A DNA stretch of 64,000 nucleotides, taken from Cenococcum geophilum 1.58 (Eukaryota > Ascomycota > Dothideomycetes > Gloniales > Gloniaceae). Every line of letters starts with the position of its first letter. Position 1 is the first letter of the stretch. The notes under the pieces are model-generated. The model saw nothing but the letters and a program-made list of their open reading frames with translations, was not told where the DNA came from and searched no databases. The DNA is taken from contig KV748176.1 of assembly GCA_001692895.1 (NCBI GenBank), positions 4,245,092 to 4,309,091 of the forward strand. Direction: 5' to 3'. A program made the translations under genes and the position numbers. This document shows positions 1 through 9,296 of this stretch, piece by piece.

Positions 1-343
1 CTCGAGGGCCACTCAGGTGGTGTCAAGCGCCGTCGCCTTCTCGGCCGGACAGCAAGCTGGTCGCGTCGGCCCTTCGGACGACAGCCACCGTTCCGGCTCT
101 GGGACTTGGCCACGGGCGCGGCGCGGGGGAGACGCTCGAGGGCCACTCGATACTGTCAACATCGTTCGCCTTCTCGCCGGACAGCGAAGCTGGTCGCGTC
201 GGCCTCGGGTGGCATATTTCTCGTGGGACAGAACTGTCAGGCTCTGGGACTTGGCCACGGGGCGCGGCGCGACGAGACGCTCGAGGGCCACTCAGTAGGT
301 TTCAATTGCCGTCGCCTTCTCGCCGGACAGCAAGCTGGTCGCG
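1..343 (+). pseudogene. Frameshifted WD40 repeats of a NACHT-WD40 gene
   Basis: This stretch holds about two and a half WD40 units whose DNA closely matches the intact units downstream, but no single frame stays open. The LEGH-type unit starts lie at 1, 135, 280 and 422, so spacings are 134, 145 and 142 bp. From 422 onward the spacing is exactly 126 bp. The differences are small insertions, for example an extra G in the LEGH-V-N segment near 26 and again near 43, and a 16-bp insertion near 350. Either the upstream part of the gene is dead, or a hard-to-assemble near-identical repeat array carries sequence errors. The NACHT and N-terminal parts would lie to the left of the window. Confidence 0.6.
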
Positions 344-1276
344 TTGGCCTTGGGCGACGCATTCTCGCACGACAAGACCGTGCGGCTCTGGGACTTGACC
401 ACGGGCGCGGCGCGGCAGACGTTCGAGGGCCACTCGGGTGGTGTCAACGCCGTCGCCTTCTCGCCGGACGGCAAGCTGGTCGCGTCGGCCTCGGACGACA
501 GCACCGTCCGGCTCTGGGACTTGACCACGGGCGCGGCGCGGCAGACGCTCGAGGGCCACTCGGATACTGTCAAAGCCATCGCCTTCTCGCCGGACGGCGA
601 GCTGGTCGTGTCGGCCTCGAACGATAAGACCGTCCGGCTCTGGGACTCGGCCACGGGCGCGGCGCGGCTGACGCTCGAGGGCCACTTTGGTGGTGTCAAC
701 GCCGTCGCATTCTCGCCGGACAGCAAGCTGGTCGCGTCGGCCTCGTACGACAGGACCGTCCAGTTCTGGGACTCGGTCACGGGCGCGGCGCTGCAGACGC
801 TCCAGGGCCACTTGGGTGATATCAACGTCGTCGCCTTCTCGCCGGACGGCAAACTGGTCGCGTCGGCCTCGTACGACAAGACCGTCCGGCTCTGGGACTC
901 AGCCACGGGTACGGCGCGGCAGACGCTTGAGGTTGGTGTCGTAATTGGGAGCCTATTATTTTCCAGCGATGGAGAATACCTGGAAACAGATCGAGGACAG
1001 TTAGACATTAGTTTTCTCTCCCGCAATACTTCTCCCCAACCAAGCTCTGTAGAAGAACTTTTTGTAAAAGAGACTTGGGTGGCTTATAAGTCGGAGAACG
1101 TGCTCTGGCTTCCTGTTAATTATCGAGCGACAGGTTCGGCCGTCCAGAGTAATATTCTTATCCTAGGGCATGCATCTGGTCGTGTTACATTTTTTAAGTT
1201 CAACCTACCTAACATACCCCTGTCGATCGGTAGTCCGTGCACCGATTGTAAGAAAAGAAAGAGGACTCGTGTGTAG
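344..1276 (+). CDS. C-terminal WD40 propeller and tail of a NACHT-WD40 (NWD/HET-E-like) protein, partial
   Basis: Open frame to a stop at 1276, with no true start because the gene enters from the left. Four intact 42-residue WD40 units (starts at 422, 548, 674 and 800, 126 bp each) have the form L-E-G-H-x3-V-N-A-V-A-F-S-P-D-G-x-L-V-A-S-A-S-x-D-x-T-V-R-L-W-D. After them comes the characteristic tail of fungal NWD proteins (NVLWLP, then ILGHASGRV near 1110-1190) and a basic C-terminus. In this family (HET-D/HET-E, STAND NTPases) the propeller is the ligand-sensing part of non-self recognition receptors. Coding DNA of the repeats is very GC-rich compared with the AT-rich flank. The 5' part of the same gene is frameshifted, so it may be a pseudogene. 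Confidence 0.75.
   Translation: MALGDAFSHDKTVRLWDLTTGAARQTFEGHSGGVNAVAFSPDGKLVASASDDSTVRLWDLTTGAARQTLEGHSDTVKAIAFSPDGELVVSASNDKTVRLWDSATGAARLTLEGHFGGVNAVAFSPDSKLVASASYDRTVQFWDSVTGAALQTLQGHLGDINVVAFSPDGKLVASASYDKTVRLWDSATGTARQTLEVGVVIGSLLFSSDGEYLETDRGQLDISFLSRNTSPQPSSVEELFVKETWVAYKSENVLWLPVNYRATGSAVQSNILILGHASGRVTFFKFNLPNIPLSIGSPCTDCKKRKRTRV
422..925 (+). repeat. Four 126-bp tandem WD40-coding units
   Basis: Exact 126-bp periodicity (unit starts 422, 548, 674, 800; a fifth partial start at 926). Units are nearly identical in DNA. Residue differences concentrate at a few positions: just after L-E-G-H, around V-N-A-V, the residue before D-x-T-V, and the residues after L-W-D. This matches the concerted evolution with selected variable sites known for HET-D/E repeats. 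Confidence 0.85.
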
Positions 1277-1545
1277 ATTGATCTATGAAGAAAAGAGACT
1301 ATATATACACGAAATCGATGAGCCATAGGCACCCCCGATCTAATCCTAATATAGTAGTGATCGGCACCAGGTCGACAACCCCTTTGTATAGGACTTTAGC
1401 ATAGCTACCTTCTTTATCTAGTCATGGGATAGGAGCCGGCATGATGCACTGCAATTTTAGCGTTCTCGAGGTGTTGGGTAGGCGGCCTGACTGCTCTGAT
1501 AATAAGAAGCGGGCTGTTACATAGGGGGCCTGGTTTAGACTAAGG

Positions 1546-2505
1546 CAGTGCTCTTATCAATATTCAATATTGAATATAGTACATAGTAGGCATGGTGTTT
1601 TAATTGAAAGTAGGCTCCCCCCCCGGGGGTCTAGTAGAGCTCCAAAATAGCTGCTCTCTCGCGACTGCTCTCTCACTGCTACCGCCACCTTCGCGATCCT
1701 TGGCGTGGTGTAGTAGACGTCGGCTGCTCCCTAGACTCTGCCAAGGCCTCCGAAGTCTCTTGCACCACATCTGTCGCCATAAGCCTCCCTCTAGCGGTGA
1801 TATTACTTAGTAGCCAGCTCTTTAAGCACTCTGTACGTCCAATATTGGTACTCCCTAGGATCGCGGGTAAGCTGCCACGTAGAAGTAGCTAACCGGCGCC
1901 TTTTACGAGGCGACCTTAGGGTAGTGTATTTAGTGTAGAGTTGCTTAATGCGTCGTCGCCGCTAGAGTGGGTAAATCGATCAGAATCAGGTTCAGAAATA
2001 GGATAGGATATATTATCGTCCTCAATTACGTTGGTAGATGAGGGGGGCATGGCGTTGATCAAAGGTAGAGTGTCCGGGGGTGTCAGAATTAGCGTGAGGA
2101 ATGCTGACTAAGCTCTGGACACACTGCAAGGTCGAACTCTGCATACAATCTAGAGAGACATCAACCGCATCTACTGCATCACGAATCAATCAATATTCAT
2201 CGTCTGCGTCATCTCTATCATCAATTAGACCCTCAAGATAGCTCCGCTGTGACCCCATGACCTTGTAATTCCAACAGGGGGGGGGGTGCAAAATTGACGA
2301 CGTTGAGCGCGATGACTTGCACGATCTAATTTGAGGTTCGGTAATTTTTACTTTCTATGGGTTTACCTAACAAATTTGAAATGCGCACGTATTGTAAGGA
2401 GGCCCGGGAGTTACATTTTACCACCTCAACTCTAAAAATCTTCAATATTCAATATCTTTCAGTATTGAACATATTGTATTGATATTGATATTGATAAGAG
2501 CACTG
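1546..2505. mobile_element. Non-autonomous hAT-type DNA transposon
   Basis: The ends are inverted repeats beginning CAGTGCTCTTATCAATAT (left 1546-1563; right end reads the same on the minus strand from 2505). The element is flanked by an identical 8-bp target duplication GACTAAGG at 1538-1545 and 2506-2513. An 8-bp duplication and a CAGTG terminus are hallmarks of the hAT superfamily. The 960-bp interior has no long open frame and no recognisable transposase, so it is a deletion derivative or a decayed copy. Confidence 0.85.
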
Positions 2506-2513
2506 GACTAAGG

Positions 2514-3265
2514 TAAGGTCACGGACAGGGATACCCGGATGGAGTGGCGAGCACTGCGAGTTTAGCATAATCACAACATCGAACATGCAACCTAGTTTAT
2601 CAACTTAATGGTTACAGCCAGAGTTGCTAGCAACTTCCTTTGCGAATTCAAGCCACACTGACACTTTCCCATGAGCCAAGATATGTACTATTACCCCCGC
2701 GCTGCGGTTTCTATGTAGACGAGACATTTAAGCTGGAGAGGAAGTTAATCTACACTAAGGCCAACTACCAGGATGATTGCAGGTAAAATCAGACTTCACG
2801 ACTATGCACTTCAATATCAGTATCCAAAACGGGCTATAATTCATTGAGATGTTAAGTGGGCGAAAATCTGCTTTGGGCCAAGGCTAGTAACCAGAGTGGT
2901 CTTAGGAGTTTCCTCATCGGCATTGAGGCGGCACAATACTAACGCACTGTCATTTTGGCGTAGTCAAGACGTCGAATAGAGATGGTGGGAACAAGCCATA
3001 GGCCAAGCTTAGGGGCAGCATAATAGAGCACTCCAATTCTAGCCTACACGAGGTCAACAAGTAGGTTACGATGGACCAAAAATCACTAATCATTTCACAC
3101 TGCCTTGTTCTGCAGTATCCATAAGCCAGACGGCTCCAATAACCTTTGGAAGTGAGCCTGACAATTGGACGAGGCGCATTAAAAAAACGGTAAGCATCTA
3201 GAAAAGTGATTTGGTGATTTCAGCTGATATCGGACAGTGTAAACTCCTCAAAGGCTCCCACTCCC
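2514..3265. other. Intergenic stretch, no gene seen
   Basis: 752 bp between the hAT element and the 3' end of the KMT6 gene. No coding frame, RNA gene or clear repeat was recognised. It presumably includes the 3' untranslated region of KMT6 at its right side. Confidence 0.5.
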
Positions 3266-6200
3266 CTAATCATCACCCCTCTTCCTCTTCCTCCCAGCCC
3301 CAATCCTCGCACCGCCTCTCCTCCCACTGCTCTTGCTCTTGCTCCTCGTCCTCGTGTTGCTTCCCTCCCTCATACTACCCCTCCTCCCCAACCTCCCCAC
3401 ATCATCCCCTTCCTCATCAAAGTCGCTCTCCTCACTCTCGTCTTCATCATCCTCCTCCGCGCCTCCCTCAGCATCCTCATCGCTAACAGGAACATCGAAC
3501 TCATCAATCTCCTCTTCCTCAACATACTCCTCGTCCTCACTCTCCTCGTCCTCATCATCATCCTCGTCCCCTTCCTCATTACTCCGCCGAGCTGCCTCAT
3601 CCATGCTCGCCTGCTCCCCGCCAACAGTAGACGAACAATCCCTATCGCGCTTAGACCGGCTGGTCGACGCAACAGGGTTCAAAGAGCGGCTAGCCTGGAG
3701 CGCATTAAGGCGCACAGCGCGAGCCCGCGCCGTCTGCGCACGGCGTTCCTGGATGCTGCGGACGGGGCGGGGGGCCGCGACACCCTTCTTGCGGGGCCTA
3801 GCATCGCCAGCCCTGGGCTGGCGCGCGGCCGACGTCGAACGCGACGTCGGGATCGAGGTCTTCTTGAGTGTGGTCGTGGTCGAGGCGGAGGCGGCTGTCA
3901 GCGACGCCGAGGCGAACTTGTCCTTTTTCGACTTCACCGTCACGACTTGCGCCGAGGGCTTGCGGTTGTACGCGGTGCTATTGCTTTGGCCCTTTTCCCA
4001 GAAGCCTTTGGTGGCTTCTTTTGGGTAGCCGTAGTTGAAGAAGAGCTCTTCGCCGACTTTGAGGTCGCGTTTAGCGTACATGCCGATGCGCACGACTGTG
4101 TTGCAGAGCATGACGTGTGGGTAGCAGTTTATGATGCTGTCCTCGTTGGAGTTGTTGATGAAGCGGAATTTATTGCCTGCGCGCGTGGAGTCGACTTCTT
4201 GCTCTGTACACGGCCATTGCTAACATTAATATATCATCGACTTTCAAAGAAGCTATAAAGATGTGCCTACCTTTGTTCAAATTGAATAGATAGTTCGTCC
4301 GAAGATGGTGATAGATTGCGCCACGTCGGCCTGCTTCCCCATTCGTGATAATCTCACCTTTATATTCTCCGAGATAGTCATCCGCTTTCACCTTTTCGCC
4401 GATGTAAAGGCCAAATCCTTGCACTTCTGAGTGACCTAGCAATGTCCGCTTTGGCAAGTTACGCTGAATATACACGTTCGCGCACTTGTCTTTCGCGCCA
4501 TGTTCGTCATATCGATTCACCGGATCCAGCACTTCTGCAGCACCACAAATTCCGCATAGGTCGGCGTCGCATTCGCGATTTAGTATCGAACATTCGCACT
4601 TAGGATTCTTCCAACACACTCGGACGCGGCTGTCACGCGCGCATGTGCAGCCTCGGAACCGTCGCTTGCAAGATGAAGGACAGGCACAGGTTTTCTCGCA
4701 GGCAATTTTTTCCCGGAAGCAGCGGCAGTGGGCCTCTTCGCAGCTACCCTCATGGCTGCAAGGGTAAAACGGGCGGCGTTTATGGAGTAGATATGTTTCG
4801 GTCTTTGTGAGCCAGAAGTTGATACTATATTTAGGCTGCTGCGCGTGGCTTGTGTGACTATTTGTGAGTGCACTCTCAGGGTGTTCACGAGGTGCTGCAT
4901 TGACGTGTTTCTTGAAATTTATAATTTCTGAATCTGAGTCTGTATCCGAGTCTGCAGGCTCATCGATTTCGGAAGCAGATGAATCAATATCTGATTCCAT
5001 CCGTGTTCGAGAAGTGTACCTGCTCTGACTCTCTGTATCTGATTCCGGGCCAGAACCAGGCTCTTCTCTTATCTCGCCGTGGAAGGGGCAGTTATGCCTG
5101 ATGTAGTCAGCATTAGCATTAGAACAAATCAGCAAAACTTCACTTACAGATGACAGACTCGACAAGCCAGGTTTCGATATGTATATTCAGAACTGCGTTG
5201 AGCGTTCTCACTCATTTGGTCATGTCGGGTAGATGGTGGTGGTCGAGCAGCATCACTTTGTCGAGCGATGTGCCATAAGCTGAATCCACAAAGTTTCAGA
5301 AACGCGGTACAAGCGTGAGCAGATAGTCTCAACTGGTGGGCTGATGGTTTTGTAAGACTTGATAGAACTGTCTGCCACTTTTTATGGCGCCGGTCGAAAT
5401 CTTCCTCGCAATGAGGTGCTCGGTTAAGTATGAATGACAGCATATTAAGGTCTCCAGTTTGGTTCTCACCGCTTAAAGCAGTAGACTTAATGACAGTAAT
5501 CTCCTTGTCATCGGCTAGTAGCCAGAACAAGACGTGTTTCCAATCGATTCCGATCTCTTCAAGGAAGGTCTGTGCGTATAGTCTATACACTCTACACTGC
5601 TCTGCCTGGAGAAGGCGACGTGGCCGGTGTTCATTGACCATGTCGAATCGCTCATCCAATTCATTCCACAAGCCCTTTTTCCCAAGGGTTTCATGCTCAT
5701 CGTCGTCGAAATAAGGCCAATAAAGGAGTTTCCTATTATTTTCGGCAAGAACATTATCCCTCAGGCTGACATAGTCTGTATACGGGGGAATGTTGACTGC
5801 AGTTGAGTTATAGGTAGTGAATGGAACACTCAAATAGGATCTAATGCCTTTATGAGCGCGATCTGAGAAAACTTCTTGGGTAAGCTTTATCAGTGGCCTC
5901 CCATCTGTAGCTTTTGGAACTGTCGGGACTTGAATTGCTTTCATATCGGCAAAAGGCGATTCTTCCTGCATAAATTCTTTCGGGATTATCTGTGCCTTGT
6001 CCAGATTCCCTGCCTTTGCCTCGCGCTCGAAACATCTTCGATGACGCGGTAATGTGTGCTAGAGATCATATAAGCAAGATAATATGATAAAAAGAGCAGA
6101 AAAATCGCATTGTTACCTTCACAAAGCACGCATGATCTTCGCGAAGGCTGGCGATGTGTTTTCTCAAAATGTTCTCCACGGTTATAGCCGATGTTGGTAC

Positions 6201-7472
6201 ATCATCCATGTTGAGTTCTTCGGCTGGAGCGTTGGTTGACACTGGACAGGCCGATTAGCAATTGCCATTCTGATTGAAAATAGATATGCGAGCCATGTGA
6301 TGAGATTTCATGCTACGTAAATCAAAATGGGTGTCTTCTGCTGTCATACCTTCGGTTATAGGAGGCTCGGGATGATCCTCCGGCGCTTTTGGGCTTGAAC
6401 CCATAGTTTCATCCATATTACCCGCTGGATCGCTGGTCGCGACAGAAATTGATGAAACATTCTTGAGCGGTGAACACGATGTTCGGAGTCGTGCGATTTC
6501 TTTCCCTGGCTCTTTGGGCGGCTCAGATTCATGAGAACCTGAACGTGAACCATTACGTGATCGGTGCGTGCTCTCTTCTGATTGCCTAGGTGCGCGTCGA
6601 ATTGGGAAAGTGGCTTGAGATTTTACCGGGCGTGCAGTCTTTGCTAAATGTTCCTTGGCTTTTGGTTTCGAGGGGGGATCCTCAACTTGAAGGGATGATG
6701 CTGATGAGCCCATACCCTTTTTCGGCCTCATGTTATTAAGCTCGTTCGTTCCCTCAGTAGCACCGCCAACATCTAAGTTTGTTTGCTCAATTTCACGTTC
6801 ATCCAGAACGCAATTCGCGACTTCTGTAAGTTTCGTGGTTGTTGCTCCTTCCTCACGCGAGTTCGTTGTGGTCTGTGTTCTCTCGCCAAGTTCAGGGCTG
6901 GCTCGCCTTCGCTTGCCGATTGGCTGCGCTGTCTGGAGAGGACTGGTGAAGAGATTCTTGAGGACGGGATTTTCAGAGATATCTTCAGTTGACCCAGGCC
7001 TGACGGGAGGAGGGTCAGAAGCAGAGTTGTTTGCCATGCTAGTGGCGGGATCCGGCGTAGGACGCCCGCCTGGTTGGCTCTGCCCACCGCCGTCAATGGG
7101 TTTACGTGAAGTAGACGGTCCAGTTGCAGTTGTTTTCGCATCCAAGCCAGATGGTATGTTGTCCCTTACTCCGGCGGGCGATTTTGACTCTCTTTGTAGA
7201 TTTACGCGTCTAGACGCTGTGCCCCCCTGAAGCGCTTCATCATCCCCGGAACTTACTTCAATCACTGTACTGGATCTGCCTTTCAGGATTCGGTAAGCGC
7301 TAGATGTTCCTTCAGGATTGAGTATATCCTGGGGGAAATGATGTTTCTTCTTCTTTTTCGTTCTTTTCAATCCTTCAGGCAATGAACGTGAGCTTAGCTC
7401 TACCACGTCATCATCACTTTTCGTGAGGTCGACTACTGAACTAGCCATGTCGGAGCCGCAAGGTTCGGGCAC
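3266..7472 (-). CDS. KMT6: Histone H3K27 methyltransferase, KMT6/EZH2 homologue (PRC2 catalytic subunit)
   Basis: Five exons on the minus strand: 7472-6350, 6241-6117, 6058-5148, 5097-4271, 4203-3266 (3924 bp, 1307 aa). All introns are GT-AG and 50-108 bp. The N-terminal ~375 residues are disordered. The middle region (~417-720) is the EZH-type pre-CXC part and ends in a small Cys-His cluster (CRVC, then HNCPFHG). The CXC domain is at ~832-905 with dense cysteines (CHCRCF, CACPSSC, CTCA, CECSILNRECD). The SET domain is at ~930-1050 and ends RIGMYAKRDLKVGEELFFNY. No post-SET cysteines follow, as in E(z) proteins. The C-terminal ~250 residues are very acidic and end in a basic GRRGGARIGAGRKRKR patch. 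It should deposit H3K27me3 in facultative heterochromatin. The start could also be the second Met (7448). In the usual NHS motif of SET domains the sequence here is NNS. Confidence 0.88.
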
Positions 7473-8187
7473 AAAAGAGTTTTCGAGATGCTGCTATCCG
7501 GCTAGATGCTCACGTTTCAGCATTCCTAGTGCATGACGGAACCGTGCAGCAAGCAACTTGAGCTAGATTTCGGCTTCCGGCGCGACGGCGAACTTTTCTA
7601 GCTGAGAGATTGGTCGAGCAAGGCTCAAGGATTGAGGTTGATGTGCGATCTGCGCTTACGGGTATGGAAAAGAGAAACGAATCAATCACTTCTCAGCAAA
7701 GGCATCGACAGCCTTGCTCACCGGATTGCAGTCAACGAGATAGCATGCAAGGGCGAGGTGTATGCAAAAGCATCTGGAAGGATGCCGCGCGTAGGTAGCA
7801 AACGCGGGCTCATGTGAGACATTAGCGAAGTCAAGTTGTGTACGCCCCATTTCAACGCTTCGGCGTTGTTACTGGGCAGTGATGAGACAAAATACCACAT
7901 CAACTTTTTTTCTTTTGAGGATAGTTAGGCATTTTTCAGTAGCATACAGAACCCTGCTTGTCATAGTCCATCTCTATCATAATAGAAATCAAATGTCACA
8001 ACGCCTTCGCAAGTTCACTCCGACGATTTGGATGAAAGCCTCACGCAGACATCACAAAACATCTTCAGCAATAGAGAGTCAAAGTGTAGTCACTCAGAAC
8101 AGGGATTCTGCTAAACTACATGCTCCCTTTGTGTCGCATCTTGAGCCCAGAGCCGTGTCCCATGAATAACACCTAAAAAAACCCAAT
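7473..8187. other. Intergenic: KMT6 promoter side and 3' side of RPS11
   Basis: 715 bp with only short unconvincing frames. KMT6 is transcribed leftward from 7472, so its promoter lies here. RPS11 terminates at 8188. No repeat or RNA gene recognised. Confidence 0.5.
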
Positions 8188-9023
8188 TCAAAACTTGCTG
8201 AATTGCTTGACCTGCTTGCCGGTCCGAGGAAGCACACGAAGAACATTGAATCGGACCTGCATGTGAAGTATTGTTAGCATAGTTGTTCCAGTCGTGAAAG
8301 TGAATTACCCCATCCATTGCATTTTGAAAGCTGCACTCGTCAAAGAACTTGCGAAAGTTCTCCTTCTATCTAAAAAGAGGAAAGTGGACCTACAGTCTTG
8401 CTCAAAGGCCTGCACTGTCCAACAGTAACCTGATCACCCTCCTCCACACGGAAAGCTGGCGAGACGTGCGCAGCCAAGTTCTTGTGCCTCTTCTCGTAAC
8501 GTGCGTATTTAGGGATGAAGTGAAGGTATTCGCGGCGGATAATCAGAGTACGGTGCATCTTGGTAGAAACAACGGTTCCAGTAAGGATACGGCCACGGAT
8601 GGAAACCAGACCGGTGAAGGGGCACTTCTTGTCTAAGATTTAACAGTTAGCCAAAATTGAGTCCAAAGTCCGTCATTCCCAGTAGGCAACAAGTTGAGGA
8701 CCTGAGGGCGGGCGATTCCTTGGATTCTTGCATTCTCAGATTAGTGCAGCATTGCCATGCTGACTTTGAGTGTCCTCAAGCCTCCATTCACGACCTGTAA
8801 TTATCGCAATCCCGCAACAAGATAGCATTTGGGTCAACATACCAATATAGGAGCCCTCGATGGCGGTCTTGGGTGTCCTGAAGCCCAATCCGACGTCCTT
8901 ATACCATCTCCGACCACCCTTTCCGATACGCTTGCTCTTGCCGCTCTGAGCTTTGGAGTTGAGGAAGATGTGAGGCTGCTTCTGGAAAGCGCGTTCACTT
9001 TGGACTGTAAGTTCGGTCGCCAT
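8188..9023 (-). CDS. RPS11: 40S ribosomal protein S11 (uS17)
   Basis: Three exons: 9023-8843, 8632-8394, 8256-8188 (489 bp, 162 aa). Introns are 210 and 137 bp, GT-AG, unusually long for this window but typical of fungal ribosomal protein genes. The protein begins [20 protein letters not shown], continues with [21 protein letters not shown] and IDKKCPFTG, and has [34 protein letters not shown] and a terminal KQFSKF. This is the full length of eukaryotic S11. It binds 18S rRNA in the small subunit. The start sits in a GCAATCATGGCG context and opposite-strand SPC7 begins 273 bp away. Confidence 0.96.
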
Positions 9024-9296
9024 GATTGCGGCGATCGGTATTTGGCCGAGAAGGAGGGGTGAGGTGGATAGATTGTCGTAGTTGAAATGACCTGGTGTCG
9101 CTTCTCAAATTCCAATCCGAAAATTGCTTGCTTCGTGGGCGCGCACGGGCCGCTGGCTCGCTTGATGACTAAATCACGACCATTCCCCTTCGAGAGGTGA
9201 GAACAAGCCTAAGAACAACAAACAAACCTAATCGATACCCTAGCGCATGTGGAAGTACCTCTTCAACTTTGCAACGCCGACAACTGCACAACAAAC
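9024..9296. promoter_or_regulatory. Shared 273-bp divergent promoter of RPS11 and SPC7
   Basis: The region lies between two divergent start codons (9023 on minus, 9297 on plus), so both promoters must be here unless they extend into the genes. No canonical TATA box stands out. Inference from geometry. Confidence 0.5.

Noticed and set aside
3333..4028. Ser-rich open frame on the plus strand opposite the KMT6 tail
   Set aside because: Mirror of the acidic, Lys/Arg-rich minus-strand coding sequence; no start context or domain.
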